Made by a program: the position numbers and the translations under genes. The notes below the pieces were generated by a model that saw nothing but the letters and a program-made list of their open reading frames with translations, did no database searches and had not been told where the DNA came from. Source: Alphaproteobacteria bacterium (lineage in GTDB: Bacteria > Pseudomonadota > Alphaproteobacteria > Caulobacterales > Parvularculaceae). Taken from it: a stretch of DNA of 41,176 nt. The stretch is from contig JAUHYK010000038.1 in assembly GCA_030426465.1 (NCBI GenBank), forward strand, positions 1 to 41,176. The letters are read 5' to 3'. The first letter of the stretch is position 1; the number at the start of each line of letters is the position of its first letter. Shown here in pieces: positions 8,664 through 16,548 of the stretch.

Positions 8664-9644
8664 ATGTATAAGAGGTTTTTCGGGGAGAATGGGGCTCCAT
8701 TCGTGCTGCACCAATGGAACAAACTGGGCTTTTGGGCCCATCACCTGCTGGCTTACTGCTTGATCACGATCTGGGGCTCAACGATCAGGGGGTTTGTGGT
8801 CGCCCGGTTTCAGGGCGATCTCGTCATAACCACTCTCAATTCCATCCTTGTGATGGGGATCGCTTGGATTCTGATCACATCGGTCTTTGAGCTGGTGAGC
8901 GGCTATTACCGTGAGAATATCCGCTTCGAATACAGGCTGCTGATCGCAATCCTGTTTGGGTCAGTCCTGGCGGCTGCAATCACGCCGATCTTCAGCTGGA
9001 TGCTCGGGGTAATGCCGGTTGCCCTCGAAATAGGGAGTTATAGGGGCGACATCGTGAGTTTTATGACGGCGCGCTATCCCCGTGTGCTCGCCGGTATGAT
9101 CTTCGCGATAGCGCCGTTCTGGTTCGTCGCCAATTGGGGCTGGTATGCGTATCGCGAGAAAGCCGGCGTCCATTCTAGCCTGGGGCAGAGGCGTGTGGCG
9201 CAGGGGACGGCGGAAGCCGCAGCGCAGATGGGCGAGAAACAACATGAAAGGGTTACGGCCCTGCCCCCCGCTTTCATGCGCAAGCTGCCGCCGGAAAAAC
9301 GCGGTATCCTTTGGGCCATTACGGCCGAGCAGCACTATTTGCGTATTTACACGAATGCGGGCGACGATCTCGTCCTAATGCGTTTTTCTGATGCGCTGGA
9401 CGAATTGGTCGGGGTAAATGGTATGCAGGTTCATCGATCTCACTGGGTGTCTGCGGAAGGCTTTAAGACATTCTCAGAAGAAGATAGGCGGCTCTTCATC
9501 GAACTCCATAACAGCGTCCTGGTTCCCGTGAGCCGTCCAAATTATACGGCGGCAAAAGCGGTCTTCGCGGGACAAGTCAGCGGCATGAGCGAGGGTGGCG
9601 AAGTATCATCTTCGCCCGGAGCGACAAAACACCTTACTTTGTAA
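8664..9644 (+). CDS. Membrane-anchored LytTR-type transcription regulator
   Basis: A 326-residue protein with an N-terminal membrane part and a C-terminal DNA-binding part. Hydrophobic segments lie at about residues 22-38, 53-77, 91-115 and 141-162. A linker of about 40 residues precedes a LytTR domain at roughly 205-310 (ILWAITAEQHYLRIYT, MQVHRSHWVS, LHNSVLVPVSRPNY). LytTR domains bind direct-repeat sites with a beta-fold; membrane-bound versions lack a receiver domain and are thought to sense the membrane or a ligand directly. The promoter is shared with the divergent Sel1-like lipoprotein gene, so control of that gene and of the sulfatase operon behind it is plausible. Confidence 0.88.
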   Translation: MYKRFFGENGAPFVLHQWNKLGFWAHHLLAYCLITIWGSTIRGFVVARFQGDLVITTLNSILVMGIAWILITSVFELVSGYYRENIRFEYRLLIAILFGSVLAAAITPIFSWMLGVMPVALEIGSYRGDIVSFMTARYPRVLAGMIFAIAPFWFVANWGWYAYREKAGVHSSLGQRRVAQGTAEAAAQMGEKQHERVTALPPAFMRKLPPEKRGILWAITAEQHYLRIYTNAGDDLVLMRFSDALDELVGVNGMQVHRSHWVSAEGFKTFSEEDRRLFIELHNSVLVPVSRPNYTAAKAVFAGQVSGMSEGGEVSSSPGATKHLTL

Positions 9645-10051
9645 AAAGCCTGTACGATGCGTGCGACGTTTTCTTGCGCCGATACTTGATACACCTCACT
9701 GGTCGGGTTTGGGCGTACTCGGTCTAGTGCCCTCTTTAGCCAGTTATAACGGGGGTATGATTGGGGGCACCGAAATTTTTCGAATTGGTATTTTTAGTAT
9801 AATTCAATTGGTTATGGCGTAAATTAAAGTGTCCCATGCGGCACCACTTTTCTTCGACCGGAACTCTCTGCCTTCGGCTTGTGCGGAGCAAGCTTTCGAA
9901 GGCTCCTGTTGGACTCATAAAGCGCCGTTCAAATTGACCCTATGGGCGTAAACTTTGGAGGATTGCGCCCACCGCCCATTCACGCCTTGTAACGACGGAT
10001 CATTCGTTTGAAGCTGCAAAAAAAATGCTTTGAACGAACGGCAGGTTTGCA
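9645..10051. other. Gene-free stretch holding the distal att-like repeat
   Basis: No convincing gene is seen over these 407 bases. Roughly 9740-9830 is AT-rich and includes a perfect -10-like hexamer TATAAT at 9798-9803, without a clear -35. The tRNA-derived repeat is at 9833-9846. A 7-bp hairpin (GCCTTCG 9870-9876 / CGAAGGC 9897-9903) follows. The last 40 bases lead to the ribosome site of the next gene. Confidence 0.6.
9833..9846 (+). repeat. Distal copy of the tRNA-Thr 3' end, putative attachment site
   Basis: CCCATGCGGCACCA is identical to 3185-3198 and in the same orientation. Similarity continues on both sides: TT-AAAGT before it in place of TTCAAGT, and a T-rich run after it, giving 24 matches in 28. 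Only the 3' end of a tRNA is present, with no D arm or anticodon arm before it. It is therefore not a second tRNA gene but the kind of fragment left when an element integrates. Confidence 0.6.
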
Positions 10052-12181
10052 ATGGCGGCTTTAAAATTCGGCAGAGCGTTGGCGATCTGGTCTCTTTGCA
10101 CCTTTATTGTGAATTGTTCTCGCCCTGCAGAAACAGATGAAGCGCCGCCAGCAGGCGTTGCGCAGGCAGAACAGGCGGAAGCCTTCAATGATCTGGCGCG
10201 CGATATCGAGCGGCTCGAATCGCTGCGAGCGGTCAAGGACCTGCAACGCAACTACGTGCAATATGGCCAGTTCGGATTGTGGTCCGACATGGCGGCGCTG
10301 TTTTCCGAAAACGCTGTTGTCGCCTGGGGCGACCAGCAGGTTGGAGGCGCCGCCGCAATCTTGAACTGGTTGCGTGAAAGGGGCGCTGACGTTTCTGATC
10401 TCGCACCCGGCGCGCTCAACACCGAATTTATCGATCAGCCCCTCATCAACTTGTCAGTGGACGGCGACAGCGCGAAAGGACGTTGGATGAGCCTAGCGTT
10501 CAAAGGCGACGGCAAGGGGGAGGCCTGGTTCGAAGGTGGTCTTTATGAAAATGATTATGTCCGCGAGGGCGGCGTCTGGAAGATCGCCGCCATGCGCTAC
10601 TATCCGCAATATGAAGGTCCTTATACGGAGGGCTGGACCAATGTGGATGGCAAAGATCTGCCGATTATTCCCTACCATTTCACCATCGATGAGACCGGAA
10701 TCCCCATTCCAGAGCCTTTAGGGCCGGCGCCGGCGACACCCGAAACGCTTGATAGTCTCGAACAGCGCATCGCTAGATTGAATGACGAAGATGCCGTGCG
10801 GAATGTGCAAAACGCTTATGGCTATTATGTTGACCGCAAGATGTGGGACGATGCCGTTGAGCTTTTTACAGATGAAAGCGCGGTTGAGATTGGCGGCGAG
10901 GGCGTATTCGAAGGGCGCGCGGGCGCGCGCAAGGCCATGGAGCGAATGGGGGCGGCAGGCCTGAGCCATGGCGAGCTCAACGAGCATCCTCTCTTCGACA
11001 CAGTGGTGAAAATTGCGTCCGGCGGCGATGAAGCGGAGAGCCGCGGGATCGAGCTCGCCATGCTGGGCGATGCCGATGCAGGAACAGCGTTTTGGGAGAT
11101 CAATGTATATCGCAACCGATTTGTTAAAGAAGACGGGGTCTGGAAGTTCAAGGAACTGCGCATCTATCCGCTCATGAAAGCCGGCTACAAAACCGGGTGG
11201 GGGAATGGCGGCGAGCGTGGCCTTGTGAAGCCTAAACTGCCGGCGTTTCTCGGGCCGAACCCGGCGACAGGCGATCCCGTAGATACCGGCGAGTTGAGCC
11301 TTGTCGCAGATGAAAATCTGACTGGCGCCATTGAACAGGCTGACGCCGAACAAGCGTCCGTGGAACCAGAAGCGCGGCTTGCAGAAGCGCGCCGCCGTTT
11401 GTTGCGCTCTGAGGCATATGACGGTGCTGTGAATGTTTCCGCCGCCTATGGGTTTTATCTGGACGATTTTCAGTGGACGGAGCTGTCATCGCTTTTCGCT
11501 GTTGAGGGAAACAAACAGTCGCCCTTCGCCGGATATTATCTGGGGCGTGAAAGGATCATGGGCGCCGCAAACGCCATGTGGGGCCCGGCGAAAAAGCTGC
11601 GTCCCGCGATTTCTTTCCACTGGCGCACCCAGCCCGTCATTCATGTCTCTCATGATGGGCGGTCGGCCAATCTTCGCACGCGTCTGTTTCAACCGCGCAC
11701 AACAAAAGACCCAGGCGCGCCGGCCTATTTTTATATGGGCGGCGTTCATGGCGGCATGTACCCAAATGACCAGATTGTGCTTGAGAATGACATCTGGCGG
11801 TTCTGGAGCCTGACAATTGATGAGCACTATTTCTATTCCCCGGATTGGGAAGGCGGATGGTCAGCGGCGAAGGATCCGCGAGGCGACGCTGAACCCTATC
11901 GCAGCAAGCTTCTGGACATCTATCCGCCCGATGTCTTGCTGACAGACCTTGGCCGGCGGCAGGAGGGGTTCAAAGGCGGCACTGGCGAAACGGTTGAATG
12001 GCCCGGCATCCTGCCCATGTGGTTCCACTATCGAAATCCCGTCAGCGGGCGCGAACCGGCGACCTACTGGCCCGATTGCGTTCCCTGTGAGATCGTGCCG
12101 GAGGCGAGGATGACCAATCACGGTTACCAGATGCCCCCGACCGGGCCGGAGATTGACGGCGTAGAGCTTCAGGGTCGGTGA
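10052..12181 (+). CDS. Exported protein with three tandem NTF2/SnoaL-like domains
   Basis: A 709-residue protein with an N-terminal hydrophobic leader and a Cys at 22 (FIVNC) that may be a non-standard lipobox. Three related units follow, each opening with a helix and a Tyr-rich turn typical of SnoaL_4 domains: about residues 50-205 (LRAVKDLQRNYVQYGQFGLW), 228-395 (EDAVRNVQNAYGYYVDRKMW) and 435-640 (GAVNVSAAYGFYLDDFQW). Each ends with a VWKI/F or IWRFW strand and a YYPQ or YPL motif. NTF2-fold domains form cone-shaped pockets that bind or isomerise and hydrate small hydrophobic compounds. The C-terminal 60 residues lie outside the repeats. It begins the plus-strand cluster after the island. 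Confidence 0.8.
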   Translation: MAALKFGRALAIWSLCTFIVNCSRPAETDEAPPAGVAQAEQAEAFNDLARDIERLESLRAVKDLQRNYVQYGQFGLWSDMAALFSENAVVAWGDQQVGGAAAILNWLRERGADVSDLAPGALNTEFIDQPLINLSVDGDSAKGRWMSLAFKGDGKGEAWFEGGLYENDYVREGGVWKIAAMRYYPQYEGPYTEGWTNVDGKDLPIIPYHFTIDETGIPIPEPLGPAPATPETLDSLEQRIARLNDEDAVRNVQNAYGYYVDRKMWDDAVELFTDESAVEIGGEGVFEGRAGARKAMERMGAAGLSHGELNEHPLFDTVVKIASGGDEAESRGIELAMLGDADAGTAFWEINVYRNRFVKEDGVWKFKELRIYPLMKAGYKTGWGNGGERGLVKPKLPAFLGPNPATGDPVDTGELSLVADENLTGAIEQADAEQASVEPEARLAEARRRLLRSEAYDGAVNVSAAYGFYLDDFQWTELSSLFAVEGNKQSPFAGYYLGRERIMGAANAMWGPAKKLRPAISFHWRTQPVIHVSHDGRSANLRTRLFQPRTTKDPGAPAYFYMGGVHGGMYPNDQIVLENDIWRFWSLTIDEHYFYSPDWEGGWSAAKDPRGDAEPYRSKLLDIYPPDVLLTDLGRRQEGFKGGTGETVEWPGILPMWFHYRNPVSGREPATYWPDCVPCEIVPEARMTNHGYQMPPTGPEIDGVELQGR

Positions 12182-12395
12182 TCGGACGTAGAGGCGGACG
12201 CATTTGCTGCAAAGCGGCAAAAGCTGAGGCAAATTTGTATGCCTCCCGGATCAAGACCGGGCGCCCGGATGCTTGCTAGATAATTGGCGCGTCTGGTGAA
12301 ATTGGAGGTCAGAGGCGCTAGGGGGACGGCTTGGCCGCTTCCCGATCCGCCGCTTTTGATCCCGCCAGCTTCCTTTAGCCCAAGGTAATCCGAAC

Positions 12396-13352
12396 ATGAT
12401 CTGGAAAAGCCCCGCCGCTGCCTTGTTGCGACTAGCCGCACCCGCTTTGGGCGCAGCGGCGTTAGCCGCCTGTTCGTCGTCTGACGAGCCGGAGACTGCG
12501 CGGCAAGTCACGCTGGCGCCCGACCCGGCGCATGTCTGTGATTTTTGCGAAAGGCTGAACGAGCCCGCGGAGCCGTTTCAGGTCTATGGCGACACTTATT
12601 ATGTGGGTACGGCCATGATCTCTTCTGTGCTGATTGCCTCAGATGATGGTCTTGTCCTGATCAATGGCGGCATGACGCAGACCGCGCCCCAGATTGCGGC
12701 GAACATCGAAGCGCTCGGATTTTCGCTCGGCGATTTGCGCCTGATATTGAACACCCACGCCCATTTCGACCATGCCGGGGGCATCGCCGCCCTGTCCCGC
12801 GCAACCGGAGCGAAAGTCGCTGCATCGGAGCGCGGCGTCGAAGCGCTTATGCAGGGCCGACCCACGGAAGACGATCCTCAACGCGGCTTAGAAGACAATG
12901 TCTTTCCCGCCGTGCCGCAAGCGCAGGAAGTTGCCGATGGCGAAACGCTCAACGTCGGTGATGTCGCGGTAACGGCGCATTATACGCCTGCCCACACGCC
13001 CGGCAGCGCAGCCTGGAGCTGGCGCTCCTGCGAGGAAGACCTCTGTCTTGATGTCGTCTTTGCAGATTCCTTTTCTACCCGCTCCGCGCCCGGTTTTCGT
13101 TTCACGGGTAATGACGACTATCCGAGCCGGGTCGATGCATTTCGCAGCGCCGTTGCGACAGTCGCCGATTTACCTTGCGATGTCTTGCTGACGCCGTCGC
13201 CGCTTTCTTTTGGTGTGAAGGAAAAGCTGGCGGCGCGCGCGGAAGACCCTACGGTCAACCGATTCGTTGATTCTGATGCGTGCCGCGCTTATGCCGCCAA
13301 GGGCGCCGCCGGTCTCGATGAGCGCATCGCCGAAGAGACGGCTGATCAGTAG
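12396..13352 (+). CDS. Class B3-like metallo-beta-lactamase-fold lipoprotein with one zinc ligand replaced
   Basis: A 318-residue exported protein (lipobox LAAC, Cys26). It follows the B3 beta-lactamase pattern closely: YYVGTAMISSVLI, then HAHFDHAGG (His121, His123, Asp125, His126), then HYTPAHTPGS (His200), then ADSFS, GNDDYPSRVDAFR and LPCDVLLTPSP. In B3 enzymes the last motif is normally TPHP, whose His is a Zn2 ligand; here codon TCG gives Ser268. The usual Asp before GG (DGG) is Asn90. Beta-lactamase activity is therefore doubtful; a different hydrolase or lactonase role in the neighbouring catabolic cluster is as likely. It is placed 214 bases after the triple-NTF2 gene and 36 bases before the MFS gene. 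Confidence 0.85.
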   Translation: MIWKSPAAALLRLAAPALGAAALAACSSSDEPETARQVTLAPDPAHVCDFCERLNEPAEPFQVYGDTYYVGTAMISSVLIASDDGLVLINGGMTQTAPQIAANIEALGFSLGDLRLILNTHAHFDHAGGIAALSRATGAKVAASERGVEALMQGRPTEDDPQRGLEDNVFPAVPQAQEVADGETLNVGDVAVTAHYTPAHTPGSAAWSWRSCEEDLCLDVVFADSFSTRSAPGFRFTGNDDYPSRVDAFRSAVATVADLPCDVLLTPSPLSFGVKEKLAARAEDPTVNRFVDSDACRAYAAKGAAGLDERIAEETADQ

Positions 13353-13388
13353 CAACTTATATCGACGAAAAAGTAACAGGCATAATTG

Positions 13389-14705
13389 ATGAGCATGACA
13401 GAAAGCCTTGAAGAACCCGTCGGGACCGGGCCATTCGCGTGGTACCAGCGCGCCGACAGGAAAGTCCGGCGCGTATTTTGGACATGTTCGGTCGCCTGGA
13501 CGCTCGATGCGATGGACGCGCTTGTCTATCAGTATCTCATTCCGGTTATCATTGTCGCTTTCGGCGTTACCCTGGCGCAAGCGGCCGCCATTGCGAGCGC
13601 GAGTTATTTCGCCTCGGCGATTGGCGGCTGGATGGGCGGATGGCTCGCTGACAAATTCGGACGGGTGCGCATCCTTCAGCTGACCATTCTGTGGTTTTCG
13701 GTTTTCTCGTTTCTTTCCGGATTTGCACAGACATACGAGCAGCTTCTGTTCTTGCGCGTGTTGCAAGGCGTTGGATTTGGCGCTGAGTGGGCGGTTGGCG
13801 CTGTTCTGCTGGGAGAGATTGTAGCCCGCAAGGACCGCGGCAAGGCGCTGGGGTCGGTGCAAAGCGGCGTCGCAGTTGGTTCAGGTCTCGCCGCGCTTTT
13901 GGCAGGACCCTTCGTTGCGATGTTCGAACCGGAACTCGGTTGGCGGATCGTATTCTGGATCGGCATCCTGCCAGCGCTGCTGATTTTCTTCGTGCGCCGC
14001 GGCGACGATGACTCAGAAGTTTTCAAGGAAGATAAAGCCAAGCGCGATTCGGAAAAAAAATCCGTCACGCCGTTGGAGATTTTTCGTCCGAAATATCTTC
14101 GTGTAACGGCGCTGGCCGCGTTGCTCGCCGTTGGCGCGCAAGGAGCGGGATATTCGGTGTCGAGTTATCTGACGACGTTCCTGCAAAATGAGCGCGGCAT
14201 TTCTGCGTCAACCGCCGGCGTCTTCGTTCTCCTGAACAGCGTCGGCGCCTTTTTCGGGCTAATCGCTAACGCTTATTTCAGTGACCGATTCGGCCGGCGC
14301 ATGGCGTTTCGGATGTTTGGCGCTGCGTTTATCGTCGCCACAACCGTTTATCTCTGCGCGCCGCTTGGCAGCCACGCCTCGTTGCTGATCCCGGCCGGTT
14401 TTGTTCAAGCTTTCTGTCAATTCGGATTATACGGATCGTTCGGCCCCTATTTCACCGAGCTGTTCCCCACGGAAGTGCGCGCGTCGGGCCAGGCGTTCGC
14501 CTATAATTTCGGAAGGGCGGTCAGTGGCATCTTTATTCAGGGCGTTGCGATCCTCGCGGCGACGGTCGCGTTGAATGTGTCCATGACCTTGATGGGCGTG
14601 ATCGGCGTCATATGCGCCCTGATCGCGACAGTCATGCTCCCCGAAACGGTGGGCCGAGATCTGCGCGAGCTTGATGACGGGCGGGCGCCTGAAAAAGCGG
14701 GTTAG
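13389..14705 (+). CDS. MFS transporter, organic acid type
   Basis: A 438-residue inner-membrane protein with about 12 hydrophobic segments. The MFS loop 2-3 signature is present (GGWLADKFGRVR), as is its repeat in the second half (NAYFSDRFGRRM). The segment LFLRVLQGVGFGAEWAVGAVLL resembles the sugar/aromatic-acid H+ symporter branch. A short charged loop separates the halves (about residues 205-225, DDDSEVFKEDKAKRDSEKKS). I use ATG 13389; an in-frame TTG lies directly before it and another ATG two codons later. Its position between the MBL-fold gene and the aldolase suggests it imports the substrate of this cluster. Confidence 0.88.
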   Translation: MSMTESLEEPVGTGPFAWYQRADRKVRRVFWTCSVAWTLDAMDALVYQYLIPVIIVAFGVTLAQAAAIASASYFASAIGGWMGGWLADKFGRVRILQLTILWFSVFSFLSGFAQTYEQLLFLRVLQGVGFGAEWAVGAVLLGEIVARKDRGKALGSVQSGVAVGSGLAALLAGPFVAMFEPELGWRIVFWIGILPALLIFFVRRGDDDSEVFKEDKAKRDSEKKSVTPLEIFRPKYLRVTALAALLAVGAQGAGYSVSSYLTTFLQNERGISASTAGVFVLLNSVGAFFGLIANAYFSDRFGRRMAFRMFGAAFIVATTVYLCAPLGSHASLLIPAGFVQAFCQFGLYGSFGPYFTELFPTEVRASGQAFAYNFGRAVSGIFIQGVAILAATVALNVSMTLMGVIGVICALIATVMLPETVGRDLRELDDGRAPEKAG

Positions 14706-14732
14706 GCCGCCTGTCTTCCGCCGGAGCGCCGA

Positions 14733-14760
14733 ACGCCGCCAGGATGACTTCCGGCGGCGT
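14733..14760. other. 8-bp hairpin between the MFS and aldolase genes
   Basis: ACGCCGCC (14733-14740) pairs with GGCGGCGT (14753-14760) around a 12-base loop, 28 bases after the MFS stop. No T-run follows. It could cut expression between transporter and aldolase or stabilise the transporter message. Confidence 0.35.
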
Positions 14761-14831
14761 CAACTCTTGGGGCCGCTTGGATAAAGTGGCGGGGCTCCGT
14801 CATTCGATATTGTGCCGTTCAGGGTGTTCCG

Positions 14832-15590
14832 ATGAAACAGTTTCTAGACTTTTGCGCCGATCGCGGCGGCGGCTTGTTGGGCACCTGGCTCAAGCTGCCG
14901 ACATTGGCGACCGTGGAAATGCTGGGGCGCGCAGGCTTTGATTTTCTAGTCATCGATATGGAGCATGCGCCGCACAGCCTGGATCAGGTCTATCAATTCA
15001 TTTTTGCGACGCAGGCCTCCGGTATGGCGGCGCTGGTGCGCTTGCCCGACCATAATGGCTCTGACATTCAGCGTCTTCTCGATTCTGGCGCTGACGGTCT
15101 TCTCGCGCCGCGTATGACGAGTGTTGAAACGGCTGAGCGCCTCACGCGCCAGATGGTTTTCAGTCCGAAGGGCGAACGCGGACTTGGAACAACGTCACGC
15201 GCCGGAAGTTGGGGCCAGGCCCCCATGGCGGACTACCTTAGACGTGGGGATGAACAGTGTTTGCGCATGGTCCAGCTGGAAAGCTGGGACACGGTGCAGG
15301 CGGTTGAAGACTATCTCGAGATTCCTACGGTGAATGGCGTCTTTGTCGGCCATGGCGATCTGTTTCTGTCGAGCGGAAAACCGCCTTCCGATCCGGACGT
15401 GCGCAAGCTGACCCAGCGCGTTGCCGATGCTGCGCGCGCTTCGGGGAAACTTTCCGGCGCTGCCGCGGCCACGCCCGAAGACGCCAAAATCTATGCCGGG
15501 ATGGGCTATTCGCTCGTCATGGTGAGTAATGATGCAACAATTTTTGCGAACGCAGCCGCTGCGGCTGTCGCTGACAGCCGCGCACGCTAA
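14832..15590 (+). CDS. HpcH/HpaI-family class II aldolase
   Basis: A 252-residue TIM-barrel enzyme of the family that splits 4-hydroxy-2-oxo acids into pyruvate (or a related oxo acid) and an aldehyde. The family's key residues fall at the expected places: the catalytic His45 in IDMEHAPHS, Arg70 in LVRLP, Glu150 in VQLES and Asp176 in VGHGDL; the last two bind the divalent metal. The usual GPxDLS motif reads GHGDLFLS, and ETxxA is ESWDT, so this is a divergent member whose substrate may differ from 4-hydroxy-2-oxoheptanedioate. It lies 126 bases after the MFS gene and 32 bases before the bicupin. Confidence 0.88.
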   Translation: MKQFLDFCADRGGGLLGTWLKLPTLATVEMLGRAGFDFLVIDMEHAPHSLDQVYQFIFATQASGMAALVRLPDHNGSDIQRLLDSGADGLLAPRMTSVETAERLTRQMVFSPKGERGLGTTSRAGSWGQAPMADYLRRGDEQCLRMVQLESWDTVQAVEDYLEIPTVNGVFVGHGDLFLSSGKPPSDPDVRKLTQRVADAARASGKLSGAAAATPEDAKIYAGMGYSLVMVSNDATIFANAAAAAVADSRAR

Positions 15591-15622
15591 GGCGTTCTGC
15601 GGCAACTTACATTGAGGTTGAA

Positions 15623-16543
15623 ATGAGTCAGACTGTTGATCCCCGTTCCCGTCTTTCCACCAGCGGCGCCGTCTCGGCGTCGAGCGGCGAGGCTTATTCG
15701 GCGGCCGTCTATGAACGGTTTTACGATTCGCCGCCGCAAGAGGAGACGGATAAGGCGCGGACATGGCTCGCGCGTGGTCAGAATTTCATTGTGGCCTTTT
15801 CCGAAGTGAAAGCCGGCGCGACTTTCGAACGAAAGGACCAGCCTGACGAGTATGTCCTGATCCTGCAGGATGAGGACATGAGCGCAAGCGTGACGGCCGG
15901 CGGCGAGACGCGGGAAATTGACGGTTTCACGATCACCATCGTTCCACCCGGCGATAGCGCCATCACGATGAAGGCGGATGGAAAAATCATCCGTCTGTTT
16001 TCAACGCAGTCGCAAGACCTTGCGGACAAGACCGCAAATGCAAAAGACTATCGCGAGCATCACCCGCATATTCCGCCGCTGGAGCTCTGGCCGGAACCCA
16101 AAGGCGGCTACAAGATTCGGAGCTATAGTCTAGATGTGCCCGAAGAAGACGGGCGTTTCGGCAAGATCTGGCGCTGCACAACTTTCATGGTGAATGTCTT
16201 CCCACCACAGCATGGACCACGCGACCCGTCTAAACTGTCGCCGCACCACCATGATGATTTCGAACAATGTTCGCTCGTTATTGGCGGCCAGTATGTGCAC
16301 CATCTGCGCTGGCCCTGGACGGCCAATTTGGCGGAATGGCGCGACGACGACCACGAACTTTGCGGCGCGCCGTCAGTGACGGTGATCCCGCCCAAAGCTA
16401 TTCACACATCGGCGGCGGTCGATCCCGGCGTCAATCTTTTGATCGATATCTTTTCGCCGCCGCGCGAGGACTTTTCGAAAATGGAAGGCTGGGTGCTCAA
16501 TGCTGATGAATATCCGACGCCGCCGGGCATGGGCGACGACTAG
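15623..16543 (+). CDS. Bicupin protein of unknown function
   Basis: A 306-residue soluble protein with two cupin barrels. The N-terminal one (about residues 50-130: FIVAFSEVKAGATFE, DEYVLILQDE, FTITIVPPGDS) lacks metal-binding His residues. The C-terminal one (about 185-285) has SPHHHDDFEQCSLVIGG (His208, His210, Glu214 as likely metal ligands) and a second motif IPPKAIHTS (His261). This suggests one working metal site. Bicupins include dioxygenases, decarboxylases and isomerases, and no specific subfamily is recognised here. The start is supported by TGAGGTTGAA before the ATG. It ends five bases from the convergent BKACE gene. Confidence 0.7.
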   Translation: MSQTVDPRSRLSTSGAVSASSGEAYSAAVYERFYDSPPQEETDKARTWLARGQNFIVAFSEVKAGATFERKDQPDEYVLILQDEDMSASVTAGGETREIDGFTITIVPPGDSAITMKADGKIIRLFSTQSQDLADKTANAKDYREHHPHIPPLELWPEPKGGYKIRSYSLDVPEEDGRFGKIWRCTTFMVNVFPPQHGPRDPSKLSPHHHDDFEQCSLVIGGQYVHHLRWPWTANLAEWRDDDHELCGAPSVTVIPPKAIHTSAAVDPGVNLLIDIFSPPREDFSKMEGWVLNADEYPTPPGMGDD

Positions 16544-16548
16544 CGCTT

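Larger units (their letters stand above)
3185..9846. mobile_element. Probable genomic island of about 6.6 kb at tRNA-Thr, no integrase seen
   Basis: The limits are the tRNA-Thr 3' end and its direct-repeat copy. The content is accessory: a sulfatase operon, a GST-like protein, lipoproteins, a small membrane protein and a LytTR regulator. Neither end shows housekeeping genes. No integrase, excisionase, transposase or replication gene is recognisable inside, so it may be a non-autonomous or decayed element. The sequence next to both ends (3212-3673 and roughly 9740-9830) looks more AT-rich than the flanking chromosome by eye. The island status is inference from the repeat and the content. Confidence 0.5.

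Noticed and set aside
9824-9851. A second tRNA gene at the copy of the tRNA-Thr end
   Set aside because: Only the 3' acceptor strand and CCA are present. Nothing upstream can form a D, anticodon or T arm, so it is a fragment.
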